A DNA stretch of 64,000 nt from Opacimonas sp002292215 (GTDB lineage Bacteria > Pseudomonadota > Gammaproteobacteria > Enterobacterales > Alteromonadaceae): positions 124,001 to 188,000 of the forward strand of contig OX044360.1 of NCBI GenBank assembly GCA_943846745.1, read 5' to 3'. The notes beneath the pieces were generated by a model. It did no database searches. It had not been told where the DNA came from and saw nothing but the letters and a program-made list of their open reading frames with translations. Below are positions 9,621 through 18,580 of this stretch, in pieces. Numbering within the stretch: the first letter of the stretch is position 1; each line of letters opens with the position of its first letter. The position numbers and the translations under genes were made by a program.

Positions 9621-10781
9621 ATGACACAAGCTTATCAGTATATCGATACGTATGATGCACTGCGCAACTATTGCCAACAAGCCGAGCAACAATCGGTTAT
9701 CGCTGTTGACACCGAATTTGTTCGTACTAGAACATTTTATCCCCAGATTGGTTTAGTCCAAATTTTTGATGGCATTGATGTGGTGTTAATCGATCCTATT
9801 GCCATCGATAATTTATCTCCGCTTAAGGCCTTACTCACTAATCCAAATGTAATTAAAGTATTGCATGCTTGCTCCGAAGATCTTGAAACATTCGAATATG
9901 CAATGGGTATAATGCCTGAACCACTGTTTGATTCTCAAGTTGGCGCGCAACTCGCCGGTCTTGGCAATTCCCTAGGTTATGGACGTTTAGTCGAATTACT
10001 TCAAGGTGTCGTTTTAGAAAAAGGCGAGTCACGCACAGACTGGATCAGTCGCCCGCTAAGTCCTAAACAGCTTCAATATGCTGCAGAAGATGTCATTTAT
10101 TTACTGCCGTGTTACCACAAGTTAGTCGAGCTACTCACTGAAAATGGTCAATTACAGTGGGTCTATGATGAAATTGACCAGCTAATTCGCCGCAAACGCG
10201 CCAATATTGCTCCGGAGCATGCGTATTTGTTATTGAAAAACACATGGAAACTGCAGCCGATTAATTTGTATGCGCTGCAATTATTAGCTGCATGGCGCTT
10301 AAGCTACGCGAGAGAACACGATATTACGCAAAACTTTATCATTCGTGAGCAAAGTGCATTTGAGATTGCATACCGTTTACCGGGACATAAAAGTGCATTG
10401 TTTGCGCTGGATATAGTGACACCGCAAGAAGCTCGTCGTCATTGTGATATAGTCCTTGATTTGATCAGAGCGGCGCGTTCAGCATCTGAGACTGAGTATC
10501 CGGCGCCGACACATCGGTTAACGGATGTGCCGTTATATAAAAAGCACGTAGCCCAAATCAAAGAAATTTGTACGACTGCTGCAGAAGCCGTCAATGTTGA
10601 CCCCACATATTTTGCATCCAAACGACAAATCAATCAGATCATTAGTTGGTACTGCTTGGCGTTTGATGATACCCGTGCTTTAGGTATGGAACCTGATTTA
10701 TTGGTAGGTTGGCGTGCAGAGTTGGTAGGTGCTAAGATCAAAGCTGCTGCAAAGAATTTTTCCCAAAAATTTAAAGAGTAA
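9621..10781 (+). CDS. rnd: Ribonuclease D
   Basis: 3'-5' exoribonuclease that trims tRNA precursors and other stable RNAs. The DEDD catalytic set is visible: VDTEFVRT near residues 27-34, the HACSEDLETF motif near 95 and the YAAEDVIYLLP motif (DEDDy class) near 155. An HRDC domain follows (about 210-290) and a second HRDC-like region lies at the C-terminus. Length 386 aa is close to the E. coli enzyme (375). The gene is followed after three bases by ycgL and then ycgN, so the three form an operon. Confidence 0.95.
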   Translation: MTQAYQYIDTYDALRNYCQQAEQQSVIAVDTEFVRTRTFYPQIGLVQIFDGIDVVLIDPIAIDNLSPLKALLTNPNVIKVLHACSEDLETFEYAMGIMPEPLFDSQVGAQLAGLGNSLGYGRLVELLQGVVLEKGESRTDWISRPLSPKQLQYAAEDVIYLLPCYHKLVELLTENGQLQWVYDEIDQLIRRKRANIAPEHAYLLLKNTWKLQPINLYALQLLAAWRLSYAREHDITQNFIIREQSAFEIAYRLPGHKSALFALDIVTPQEARRHCDIVLDLIRAARSASETEYPAPTHRLTDVPLYKKHVAQIKEICTTAAEAVNVDPTYFASKRQINQIISWYCLAFDDTRALGMEPDLLVGWRAELVGAKIKAAAKNFSQKFKE

Positions 10782-10784
10782 AAC

Positions 10785-11087
10785 ATGCGCCAAATTTGTG
10801 CCATTTATAAATCTAATTTACGTCCCGATACCTTTTTATATGTCCCCAAAAAAGAAGATTTTAGTGCAGTGCCAGAGGGCCTACTCACGCGTTTTGGACG
10901 TCCTGAGTTAGTTATGCTGCTACCTTTACCAACAGATAAAACGTTTGCTAATTTAGAACAAGATGTACTAGTAAAGGCATTACTTGAGCCTGGCTATTAT
11001 CTTCAATTACCCCCGCTCAGTCCAAGCCTGCTTGCAGAACATCGCATTTCGTTAGGCCTATCACCTGATCCACAGCAGGATACGTAA
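10785..11087 (+). CDS. ycgL: YcgL domain protein
   Basis: The 100-aa product starts MRQICAIYKSNLRPDTFLYV and contains FGRPELVMLLPL, both typical of the YcgL (DUF709) family, a small alpha/beta fold. Function is unknown. It lies three bases after rnd and one base before ycgN. In E. coli ycgL and ycgN also lie close together, which supports the call. Confidence 0.92.
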   Translation: MRQICAIYKSNLRPDTFLYVPKKEDFSAVPEGLLTRFGRPELVMLLPLPTDKTFANLEQDVLVKALLEPGYYLQLPPLSPSLLAEHRISLGLSPDPQQDT

Positions 11088-11088
11088 T

Positions 11089-11613
11089 ATGGCAAAAGTT
11101 TCAGCAAAAATGAATGCACTTATTGCATCCCGTTACTGGGAAACCACGCCATTAACGCAAATGGATGAGGCACAATGGGAAGCAATTTGTGATGGTTGTG
11201 CCAAATGCTGTTTGCATAAGTTCATTGATGATGATGTTGAAGAGGCCCATTTTACCGACACAGCAAAAGGTGAAGAAGAAATGTTTTTCACCGATATTGT
11301 GTGCCAGTTTTTGCACACCAAAACATGTCAATGCACGGAATATGAGAATCGTACCGAGTTAGTACCACATTGTGTGAAACTGACTCAAACAAATCTGCCT
11401 GAAATTTTTTATATGCCACCTAGCTGTAGTTATCGACGCCTGCATGAAGGTAAAGCGTTAGCGTCATGGCATCCATTATTAAATGGTGGTAAAGCTCATA
11501 AAATGCATGCCGAGGGTATGTCAGTAAGAAATAAAATTGTCAGCGAACTTGACGTTAATATGGACGAGTTTGAAGAGCGGATCGTGACTTGGCCATTAAA
11601 TGAATTGGACTAG
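11089..11613 (+). CDS. ycgN: YcgN family cysteine-cluster protein (UPF0260)
   Basis: 174-aa cytoplasmic protein with the family motif CDGCAKCC near residues 35-42 and more cysteines further on (CQFLHTKTCQCTEY, then PHCVKL). This Cys pattern suggests bound zinc or an iron-sulfur cluster. The opening RYWETTPLTQMDEAQWEAIC fits YcgN. It is the last gene of the rnd-ycgL-ycgN operon and converges with dsbB, leaving 52 bases between them in which I see no strong terminator. Role unknown. Confidence 0.92.
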   Translation: MAKVSAKMNALIASRYWETTPLTQMDEAQWEAICDGCAKCCLHKFIDDDVEEAHFTDTAKGEEEMFFTDIVCQFLHTKTCQCTEYENRTELVPHCVKLTQTNLPEIFYMPPSCSYRRLHEGKALASWHPLLNGGKAHKMHAEGMSVRNKIVSELDVNMDEFEERIVTWPLNELD

Positions 11614-11665
11614 CTTCCTATCTCCAAATAATTCATAACGAGTCCTTGTTTGGCTCCGACAATGC

Positions 11666-12184
11666 TTAAATTTTACGCGCGATAGCAAGTCGGCTGATGA
11701 GCATTATTAGCCAAGTGACCGCATACATACCAAAGATGATGCGCATCCATTGTGCCATACCCATATCCAAAAATTGCCACGAGTTTTCACTGCAGTCGCC
11801 AGTCGCACCAAACACTGCTGGCAACCACTCGTGCAGAGGCATAAATGCTGGGAAATTAGGGATTATATCGCAGACCACAAAAAAGGGATTAGCAGCAAAT
11901 AAAATATCAACGTGTTCATGTGCAATCAAAAAGCCCCAAATAGATGCAACGCCCCAGCCAATAAATCCAAGTAAACGAGTTATGCTATGTTGCCAGATTA
12001 AGGGCATTAGACTGCTGACTAAGATGCCAAAAACGGCGGTGCGTTGGTAGATACATTTAATACAGGGTTGTAAATCCATAATATGTTGGAAATATAACGC
12101 AGTGACAATAAGTAGCGCGCTAGACATAGATAATGTTAGCCAAGCAGATTTTGATTCAGCCCATGCAGAGAATGAATTTAACAA
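11666..12184 (-). CDS. dsbB: DsbB, disulfide bond formation protein B
   Basis: Inner-membrane enzyme that reoxidises periplasmic DsbA and passes electrons to ubiquinone. The 172-aa protein has four membrane helices. Its redox pairs sit at the same positions as in E. coli: Cys41 and Cys44 in PCIKC, and Cys105 and Cys131 in the second periplasmic loop. It is divergent from fadR, with about 126 bases between the start codons. That region holds the fadR promoter. Confidence 0.95.
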   Translation of the reverse strand: MLNSFSAWAESKSAWLTLSMSSALLIVTALYFQHIMDLQPCIKCIYQRTAVFGILVSSLMPLIWQHSITRLLGFIGWGVASIWGFLIAHEHVDILFAANPFFVVCDIIPNFPAFMPLHEWLPAVFGATGDCSENSWQFLDMGMAQWMRIIFGMYAVTWLIMLISRLAIARKI

Positions 12185-12254
12185 GGTAACGCCGTCCTAG
12201 TGTTTAATTTTCATAAATCATACTAGAGGTTTAACCAAGAATAAATGATAAATA

Positions 12255-12283
12255 TTGGTAGCTTAGCTTTTATCTGGTACAAT
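12255..12283 (+). promoter_or_regulatory. fadR promoter (-35 and -10)
   Basis: TTGGTA (12255-12260) and TACAAT (12278-12283) are 17 bases apart, a good sigma-70 fit (4 of 6 and 5 of 6 consensus bases). Transcription would begin near 12290, giving a leader of about 20 bases before ATG 12311. The -10 lies inside the FadR-like operator. Confidence 0.65.
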
Positions 12284-12288
12284 CAGTA
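12272..12288 (+). promoter_or_regulatory. FadR-like operator on the fadR -10 (autoregulation)
   Basis: The 17-mer ATCTGGTACAATCAGTA matches the known FadR pattern AnCTGGTCnGACCAGnT at 11 of 15 defined positions. It contains the imperfect dyad CTGGT/ATCAG. It covers the -10 hexamer of the fadR promoter, so binding should repress. Autoregulation is an inference from this placement. Confidence 0.6.
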
Positions 12289-12310
12289 TCAAGATAACCG
12301 AGAAAGTCAC

Positions 12311-13021
12311 ATGATTTATAAAGCCCAAAGTCCAGCAGGTTTTGCTGAAGAGTATATTGTTGAGTCTATTTGGAGTGGTCGTTTTCCTCCAGGTACAATT
12401 TTACCTGCTGAACGTGAGTTATCCGAATTAATCGGTGTGACTAGAACCACCTTACGTGAAGTGTTACAGCGCCTTGCTCGCGATGGTTGGTTAACGATCC
12501 AACATGGTAAGCCAACCAAGGTTAACAACTACTGGGAAACTTGTGGCTTAAATATTCTAGAGACCCTTGCTCGTCTCGATCCGACGAATATTAAAGAGCT
12601 AGTGGATAATTTATTAGCTGCACGTACCAATGTCAGTGCTGTATTTATTCGTGGCGCATTCAAAAATAACCCAGAACGAGCCAAAGAAATCATCGGACGT
12701 TACAAAGATATCGAACAAACAGGTTTAGCTTTTGCACAGTTTGATTATCAAATGAATCACGATTTAGCGTTTGCTTCTAATAACAATATATACGTATTAC
12801 TGATGAATGGCTTTAAAGGCATGTATGCGCGCATCGGAAGTTATTATTTTTCGTATGCTTCATCACGTGATCTAGCGACTAAGTTTTATCAGGATCTTTT
12901 TGCATTAATTGACCAAGCAGAGCCACAAAAAGTGCAAATGTTAATCCGTCAATACGGTATAGATAGTGGTAAAATCTGGGCTGAAATTCGTGAAAACATC
13001 CCTAGTGATATTGCAGACTAG
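12311..13021 (+). CDS. fadR: FadR, fatty acid metabolism regulator
   Basis: GntR-family transcription factor that represses beta-oxidation genes and activates unsaturated fatty-acid synthesis, released from DNA by long-chain acyl-CoA. The N-terminal winged helix is almost identical to E. coli FadR (RFPPGTILPAERELSELIG, then VTRTTLREVLQRLARDGW), followed by the FadR C-terminal acyl-CoA domain. Length from ATG 12311 is 236 aa (E. coli 239), and the start MIYKAQSPAGFAEEY aligns with the E. coli N-terminus. GAGAAAG precedes it by four bases. An in-frame ATG at 12245 would add 22 residues but lies upstream of the promoter, so I reject it. Confidence 0.97.
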   Translation: MIYKAQSPAGFAEEYIVESIWSGRFPPGTILPAERELSELIGVTRTTLREVLQRLARDGWLTIQHGKPTKVNNYWETCGLNILETLARLDPTNIKELVDNLLAARTNVSAVFIRGAFKNNPERAKEIIGRYKDIEQTGLAFAQFDYQMNHDLAFASNNNIYVLLMNGFKGMYARIGSYYFSYASSRDLATKFYQDLFALIDQAEPQKVQMLIRQYGIDSGKIWAEIRENIPSDIAD

Positions 13022-13060
13022 CGTCATCCACACAAATTAATTACAATTTACTAACACTTA

Positions 13061-13094
13061 TGAACATTCTTTTGGTACAGTGGTACGATGAGTT
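13061..13094 (+). promoter_or_regulatory. Candidate promoter and FadR-like site of the GMC-fadH operon
   Basis: TGAACA (13061-13066) and TACGAT (13084-13089) are 17 bases apart. The overlapping 17-mer at 13078-13094 contains TGGTACGATGAG, which resembles the fadR operator core TGGTACAATCAG (two differences in 12). It matches about 9 of 15 FadR consensus positions, so it is weaker than the other sites. Placement on the -10 fits repression. Confidence 0.4.
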
Positions 13095-13118
13095 TATTTA
13101 ATTAGTGTTAGTGTTGTA

Positions 13119-14732
13119 GTGCAAAATTCTTTTGATTATATCATTGTAGGTGCTGGTTCGGCAGGTTGCGTCCTTGCTCGTCGCTTAATCGATACCCAAC
13201 AAGTTACTGTTTGCCTTATCGAGGCGGGTGTCTCAGATTCAAATCCATTGATCCACATTCCGTTTGGGGTCGCATTACTCTCACGCATGACGAGTATTAA
13301 TTGGAACTACAATACCGCCCCTCAAACTCAGCTCGACAACCGTTCATTATATTGGCCCAGAGGCAAAGTCATGGGAGGCTCCAGCTCCGTCAATGCGATG
13401 TGCTATATTCGGGGTCAATACAGTGATTACGATGATTGGGCAGCCAGTGGTGCAATAGGCTGGAACGCGGAGTGTGTCATACCCCTCTTTAAATTAAGTG
13501 AAGATAATACCCGTGGGGAGAGTACTTTTCATGGTGTAGGTGGTCCCTTAGGTGTCAGTGATTTACGCTATCATGATTCACTTTCTCAAGCATTTATCGC
13601 TTCAGGTCAATCTGTACAATTACCCCATATTAGTGACTTTAATACACATGAACGTGTGGGGGTCGGCTTGTATCAAGTCAGCCATCGTAATGGTCAACGA
13701 TGCTCGACCGCCAAAGGATATATCGCCCCGGTCAAAGATGATCCGAATCTGACAATATTAAGCAATACCTTAGTGCACCGTGTGTTAATTAATGAACAGA
13801 CTGCCATGGGGGTAGAATGCACGATTGACGGAAGTAGCACGCAACTTTTTGCCAATAACGAAGTGTTGTTATGTGGTGGTGCAATTAATTCACCTCAGAT
13901 CTTAATGTTATCAGGGATTGGGGACAAAAATCATTTAGCCAAATATCATATTGAATGTCTTTCTGATATTCCAAGTGTGGGACAACATTTACAAGATCAT
14001 CTTGATGTTATCGTACAAGTTAAATGTAAAACGGCTTCTGGTTATGCTTTAATGCCGCGTTTGGTGCCTAAATATATTCACCATGCTGCAAAATATGCAA
14101 CCACGCGAGACGGTCTGATGTCATCAAACGTCGCAGAAGCTGGTGGGTTTGCTTATAGTCAGCTGGGTACTGCGGATAAACCGGATCTGCAATTCCATTT
14201 TATTCCAGGGATCATTGTTGATCACGGTAGAGGAATAGAGTTTGATTATGGCTTTGGTGTACATGTGTGCCATTTATATCCCAAATCTCAAGGTTATATT
14301 CGATTGCAGTCAAACAGCCCGTTAGCTCATCCAGAAATACAACCCAATTATCTCAGTCACCCTGACGATTTAATCGCGTTAGTGGACGGCGTTAAACTGG
14401 CGATGACAATGTTAGCTTCATCTGCGTTTTCAGCCTATACACCCAGTCCTTGGCAGCCATCATTGCCGTTGGAAAACATGACTGATGAGCAGATTATTGC
14501 GTTTATTAAAAGCCAAGCGCAAACGGTTTATCATCCAGTCGGTACTTGTCGCATGGGGCAAATCGATGATCCTACTACGGTTGTCGACCCCCATTGTAAC
14601 GTTAAACATATTAAGCGTTTACGCGTTGTTGATGCTTCTGTTATGCCGAGTATTATTGGCGGCAATACCAATGCACCCACGATCATGATTGCTGAAAAAA
14701 TTGCTCAGCATATTATTGCCCAGCTTACTTAG
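13119..14732 (+). CDS. GMC-family FAD-dependent alcohol dehydrogenase
   Basis: Glucose-methanol-choline oxidoreductase of 537 aa, close to the choline dehydrogenase/AlkJ group that oxidises alcohols to aldehydes. It starts with the FAD Rossmann motif VGAGSAG (residues 10-16) and has the GMC signature RGKVMGGSSSVNAMCYIRG near 80-98. The catalytic-region HPVGTCRMG and the GNTNAPTIMIAEK ending are also present. The start is GTG 13119, just eight codons before the FAD motif, and no strong ribosome binding site is visible. It is followed 12 bases later by fadH and preceded by a possible FadR site. A role in fatty alcohol or lipid degradation is therefore likely but inferred. Confidence 0.88.
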   Translation: MQNSFDYIIVGAGSAGCVLARRLIDTQQVTVCLIEAGVSDSNPLIHIPFGVALLSRMTSINWNYNTAPQTQLDNRSLYWPRGKVMGGSSSVNAMCYIRGQYSDYDDWAASGAIGWNAECVIPLFKLSEDNTRGESTFHGVGGPLGVSDLRYHDSLSQAFIASGQSVQLPHISDFNTHERVGVGLYQVSHRNGQRCSTAKGYIAPVKDDPNLTILSNTLVHRVLINEQTAMGVECTIDGSSTQLFANNEVLLCGGAINSPQILMLSGIGDKNHLAKYHIECLSDIPSVGQHLQDHLDVIVQVKCKTASGYALMPRLVPKYIHHAAKYATTRDGLMSSNVAEAGGFAYSQLGTADKPDLQFHFIPGIIVDHGRGIEFDYGFGVHVCHLYPKSQGYIRLQSNSPLAHPEIQPNYLSHPDDLIALVDGVKLAMTMLASSAFSAYTPSPWQPSLPLENMTDEQIIAFIKSQAQTVYHPVGTCRMGQIDDPTTVVDPHCNVKHIKRLRVVDASVMPSIIGGNTNAPTIMIAEKIAQHIIAQLT

Positions 14733-14744
14733 GAGTCTCAATAC

Positions 14745-16817
14745 ATGTCGCAAATTCATTCAAATCCAAACACTCAATCAAATCATAATACGCAATCTGA
14801 AGCGGCTTTCCCGCATATATTTACCCCATTAGATCTCGGTTTCACGACCTTAAAAAATCGTATCATTATGGGGTCGATGCACACCGGTTTAGAAGAAATA
14901 CCTAACGGGCACGAGCGCATGGCTGCGTTTTTTGTTGAACGCGCTAAAGGTGGTGTCAGTTTAATCGTCACCGGTGGCATCGGTCCAAATGCCGAAGGAG
15001 CGACACATGAGGTCTCTCGGCGTTTAGACTCGCCAGAAGTATTAGCTGAGCATCAATTTGTAACGGATGCGGTGCATGCACATGGTGCAAAAATATGTAT
15101 GCAAATATTACATACTGGTCGCTATGCCTATAACAAAAACCTAGTGGCACCATCGCCTATTCAAGCGCCCATTAATCCGTTTACACCACGTGAATTAACT
15201 AGTGATGAGATCGAATCCCAAATAGACGATTTCGTGTCTACCGCGGTTAATGCTAAACAAGCTGGGTATGATGGTGTTGAAATCATGGGTTCTGAAGGGT
15301 ATTTTTTGAATCAATTTATCGCCCAACGTACAAATCACCGCGAAGACGAATGGGGCGGAAAGTATGCCAATCGTATCCGCTTGCCGATTGCAGTTGTGCG
15401 TCGCGTTCGCGCAGCGGTAGGGACAGATTTTATTATTATATATCGTTTGTCGATGCTGGACTTGGTAGAAGGAGGCTCGACTGCTGAAGAAGTTATTCAA
15501 CTTGGATTGGCTGTTGAAGAAGCCGGAGCGACAATCATTAATACTGGGATAGGTTGGCATGAAGCACGAATTCCTACTATTGCGACTAAAGTGCCTCGGG
15601 CGGCATTTACTTGGGTTACAGCTAAATTTAAGCAGGCATTGAATGTACCTGTAATCACGTCTAACCGCATCAACACACCCGAAGTCGCTGAACGTGTGCT
15701 TGCACAGGGTGACGCTGATCTTGTTTCTATGGCACGTCCGTTTTTAGCTGATCCTGAGTTTATGAATAAAGCGCAAGCGGGTCAATCGCAACTAATTAAC
15801 ACCTGTATTGGTTGTAATCAAGCGTGTTTGGATCATGTTTTTGCCGGAAAACTAACGAGTTGTTTAGTTAATCCTCGAGCGTGTCATGAAGATGAAATTA
15901 TTATCACACCGACCACTAAACCATTACACATCGCGGTTGTAGGAGCGGGGCCCGCAGGATTAGCGGCTGCCACAACCGCGGCACAACGCGGTCATCAGGT
16001 TACGTTGTTTGATGCGAATAATGAAATTGGCGGACAATTTAATATTGCCAAACAGGTACCAGGCAAAGAAGAGTTTTTTGAGACATTGCGTTATTTTAAA
16101 GCGCAATTATCATTGTTAAACGTGGATGTGCAGCTTAATACCACAGTCACTGCTGGGCAGTTAAATGCAAGCACGTTTGACCAGGTGATTATCGCTGCGG
16201 GTATTATTCCTAGGGTACCGCCGATTGCAGGGATTGATCATCCTTGTGTATATAATTATATTGATGTACTCAAACATAAGAAACCAGTAGGAAAGCGTGT
16301 TGCTATTATAGGTGCCGGAGGCATTGGTTTTGATACGGCAGAGTATTTAAGTCATGGTAAATCGACACCGAGCACAGATATTCCAACGTTTATGAAAGAG
16401 TGGGGTATTGATATGACTTTCTCTGTGCGTGGTGGGGTAGAAGGCATGCTAGCATTACCTGAGCCATCGCCTAGAACCATTTATTTACTGCAACGTAAAA
16501 CGACTAAAGTGGGCACAGGGTTAGGTAAGACGACTGGTTGGGCGCATCGCGCTGGCTTACAAATGAAAGGCGTCCACATGTTGGCAGGCGTCACGTACGA
16601 TAAAATAGATGATGCAGGATTACATGTCACTATTGGCGGAGAAAAGCAGGTCTTAGCGGTGGATAATGTGATTATTTGTGCAGGTCAAGAGCCCAACCAA
16701 GCATTGAGCGAAGGGCTCACGAAGCCCTACCATTTAATTGGTGGTTCAGATGTGGCGGCAGAACTTGATGCCAAGCGTGCCATTGATCAAGCGTTACGTT
16801 TAGTCGTTACGCTGTGA
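14745..16817 (+). CDS. fadH: FadH, NADPH-dependent 2,4-dienoyl-CoA reductase
   Basis: Enzyme needed to degrade unsaturated fatty acids with double bonds at even positions. It is 690 aa (E. coli 672); the first 20 residues form a polar extension rich in Asn and Gln not seen in E. coli. The N-terminal TIM barrel binds FMN (RIIMGSMHTGLEE). Four cysteines at 354, 357, 361 and 373 (CIGCNQAC...SC) bind the 4Fe-4S cluster. The C-terminal part binds FAD (VVGAGPAGLAAA near 399) and NADPH (IIGAGGIGFDTA). GGAG precedes the ATG. It forms an operon with the GMC gene. Its end overlaps the convergent aspartic protease gene by 18 bases. Confidence 0.96.
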   Translation: MSQIHSNPNTQSNHNTQSEAAFPHIFTPLDLGFTTLKNRIIMGSMHTGLEEIPNGHERMAAFFVERAKGGVSLIVTGGIGPNAEGATHEVSRRLDSPEVLAEHQFVTDAVHAHGAKICMQILHTGRYAYNKNLVAPSPIQAPINPFTPRELTSDEIESQIDDFVSTAVNAKQAGYDGVEIMGSEGYFLNQFIAQRTNHREDEWGGKYANRIRLPIAVVRRVRAAVGTDFIIIYRLSMLDLVEGGSTAEEVIQLGLAVEEAGATIINTGIGWHEARIPTIATKVPRAAFTWVTAKFKQALNVPVITSNRINTPEVAERVLAQGDADLVSMARPFLADPEFMNKAQAGQSQLINTCIGCNQACLDHVFAGKLTSCLVNPRACHEDEIIITPTTKPLHIAVVGAGPAGLAAATTAAQRGHQVTLFDANNEIGGQFNIAKQVPGKEEFFETLRYFKAQLSLLNVDVQLNTTVTAGQLNASTFDQVIIAAGIIPRVPPIAGIDHPCVYNYIDVLKHKKPVGKRVAIIGAGGIGFDTAEYLSHGKSTPSTDIPTFMKEWGIDMTFSVRGGVEGMLALPEPSPRTIYLLQRKTTKVGTGLGKTTGWAHRAGLQMKGVHMLAGVTYDKIDDAGLHVTIGGEKQVLAVDNVIICAGQEPNQALSEGLTKPYHLIGGSDVAAELDAKRAIDQALRLVVTL

Positions 16818-17999
16818 ACGTGACAATTCTGGTAATCTAACCTCAAGTGCTCCCGAGATCTGATCAATCACGACTTGGGAGCGATTTAATACATTCATAC
16901 CTAACAAGCCATCAAATCCTGACAAGCGTTCTACGGGTAAGACTAATACATCTAATTGCGCAATTTTCCATGCACCAATAGCGACATTGGTGACGTTGTA
17001 TAAGCGTGCTTGTGCTTGACCACTTGCTGTGTTGATTAAAATCCGACCTAAAAACGTACGTTGGCGTTTCGGGATCCTCAAAAAGGCATCGCCTGATATC
17101 GCCGTCGTGCTCGCACCGGTATCGAGTAATAATTCGAAGTGTTCGCTGCCTACACTAAATGGTGAAAACCATTGACCTTCACGCTGGCTTAACGCCACTG
17201 TAATATCCACTTGTCGTGCTTGATTATTCGGGACTGTAGGTTGACGTTGAGTGCGCGCATAATCCGGCGTAATGGCAAATTGTTCAGACCATAAACGCCG
17301 TGTTTGTTGAATTAATCGATGGCCATTGGGTAAGCTAGCAAGGGTATTCTCCATTGCATCGGGCAAATTTAGCATGGCATAAGCAAGCGCAAGAGGCTCA
17401 ATATAAGTAACGGCTTGAGATTCATATTGAATTAACGGCTCGACAAATGTCGCTAGCGCCGTCCAATCTTGATTATCGGTTAACGCATCAATAATGGGTT
17501 GTGCATGTTCGTTTATGTATGACGCCACCAATTCAATGTCTTGTGGTGCATTGAGCTTATGCAATAGGGTATAGAGGTATTCTAGTCCGGCGGCACTAGT
17601 TTGGGTATGAATGATCACCCGTCCTTCTAGCAGTTGTGCTTGCACATGTTCAGGGTATTGATATAAATATTCAGTTAATTGTGGTGCTAATGTTTGCCAT
17701 TCACCCTCCTCAGCTAAGCTTAATAATGCGGCAAAGCTTAGGTCGTCTAAAATTCGTGCGTCTAGACTTTGCTCTCTTGTAGCTTGCACTGCTGATCGCT
17801 CTGTGGATTGCAGGCGAGATTGTGGCGCTAAGGATGTAGTGTGTTGCATGGAGCCTGATTTCGTTTCTAGAACGCTAGGCAACAGTTTCTGAATCGGATC
17901 TAACCGCAACCATAAGGAGGCTTGATTATTGAGTAGAATATATACTGCACCAATTAGTAGTATATTAATCAAACATGAGAGTACTAAGGCTATTTTCAT
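16800..17999 (-). CDS. Retropepsin-like aspartic protease with N-terminal membrane anchor
   Basis: 399-aa protein with one N-terminal hydrophobic segment (residues 5-23), a long helical middle region that may be TPR-like (about 80-240), and a C-terminal clan AA domain. The catalytic motif is LLDTGAS (Asp293) and a later LSGFDGLLGMNVLNR matches the conserved hydrophobic-hydrophobic-Gly end motif. The enzyme domain should face the periplasm. Substrate unknown. Its ATG overlaps the stop of the upstream thioesterase gene by four bases, so the two are cotranscribed. Confidence 0.87.
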   Translation of the reverse strand: MKIALVLSCLINILLIGAVYILLNNQASLWLRLDPIQKLLPSVLETKSGSMQHTTSLAPQSRLQSTERSAVQATREQSLDARILDDLSFAALLSLAEEGEWQTLAPQLTEYLYQYPEHVQAQLLEGRVIIHTQTSAAGLEYLYTLLHKLNAPQDIELVASYINEHAQPIIDALTDNQDWTALATFVEPLIQYESQAVTYIEPLALAYAMLNLPDAMENTLASLPNGHRLIQQTRRLWSEQFAITPDYARTQRQPTVPNNQARQVDITVALSQREGQWFSPFSVGSEHFELLLDTGASTTAISGDAFLRIPKRQRTFLGRILINTASGQAQARLYNVTNVAIGAWKIAQLDVLVLPVERLSGFDGLLGMNVLNRSQVVIDQISGALEVRLPELSRSQRND

Positions 18000-18451
18000 T
18001 TTACCGCCACGCTTGGTTGTCCAGGAGCAAGCACTGCCGGCAGGTAAGCATCACGAAACAATTCGGGCATGCGCCGTATTTTCCCCGAAGACAAAGCAAT
18101 ACATACAAACTCTGTGGTGGCGCTAAACACGATGGTAGATTTTTGTTCACTGTACATTTCAAATTGACGCGTTAACGTGGCTTTACCATCACACTGGGTA
18201 ATCCAAGTGGCGCAATGAACTTGCTCGCTTAAATGTAACGGTTGATGATATTGCAACACATGCGAGCGGATTGCCATGCCGCGATCAATCGCTTGGTATT
18301 GTTCTATGCTTAACCCTAGTGCATTAGAGTGAAGCCATGCGGTTGTTTCAATCTGTTTGACATATGCAACGTTATTTACATGACCATAGTGGTCGATCAC
18401 TGAATCGGTAATAGCCCATTGGCTGATAAACGGTTGCGGTAAACTGAACAT
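17996..18451 (-). CDS. Hot-dog fold acyl-CoA thioesterase (4-hydroxybenzoyl-CoA type)
   Basis: 151-aa protein of the hot-dog thioesterase family. The signature DHYGHVNNVAYVKQIET at residues 20-36 contains the Asp/Asn-rich catalytic loop (D-x-x-G-H-V-N-N). Such enzymes hydrolyse acyl-CoA or aryl-CoA thioesters; the exact substrate cannot be read from sequence. It is first in a two-gene operon with the aspartic protease. Its place near fadH may be chance. Confidence 0.85.
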   Translation of the reverse strand: MFSLPQPFISQWAITDSVIDHYGHVNNVAYVKQIETTAWLHSNALGLSIEQYQAIDRGMAIRSHVLQYHQPLHLSEQVHCATWITQCDGKATLTRQFEMYSEQKSTIVFSATTEFVCIALSSGKIRRMPELFRDAYLPAVLAPGQPSVAVK

Positions 18452-18580
18452 AGAAACGACCTTAATAATTGATACATTTCATACTACATCAAAGTCGTAG
18501 TGGAACGTAAATATATATAGTGACTTTTAGCTAATTAATATAAAATAACGCCATAGTAAACAGTCATTAAGGGCTCTGAT

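Noticed and set aside
12245..12310. In-frame ATG extension of fadR (22 more residues)
   Set aside because: The extension lies upstream of the fadR -10 and operator, is not FadR-like, and ATG 12311 aligns with the E. coli N-terminus.
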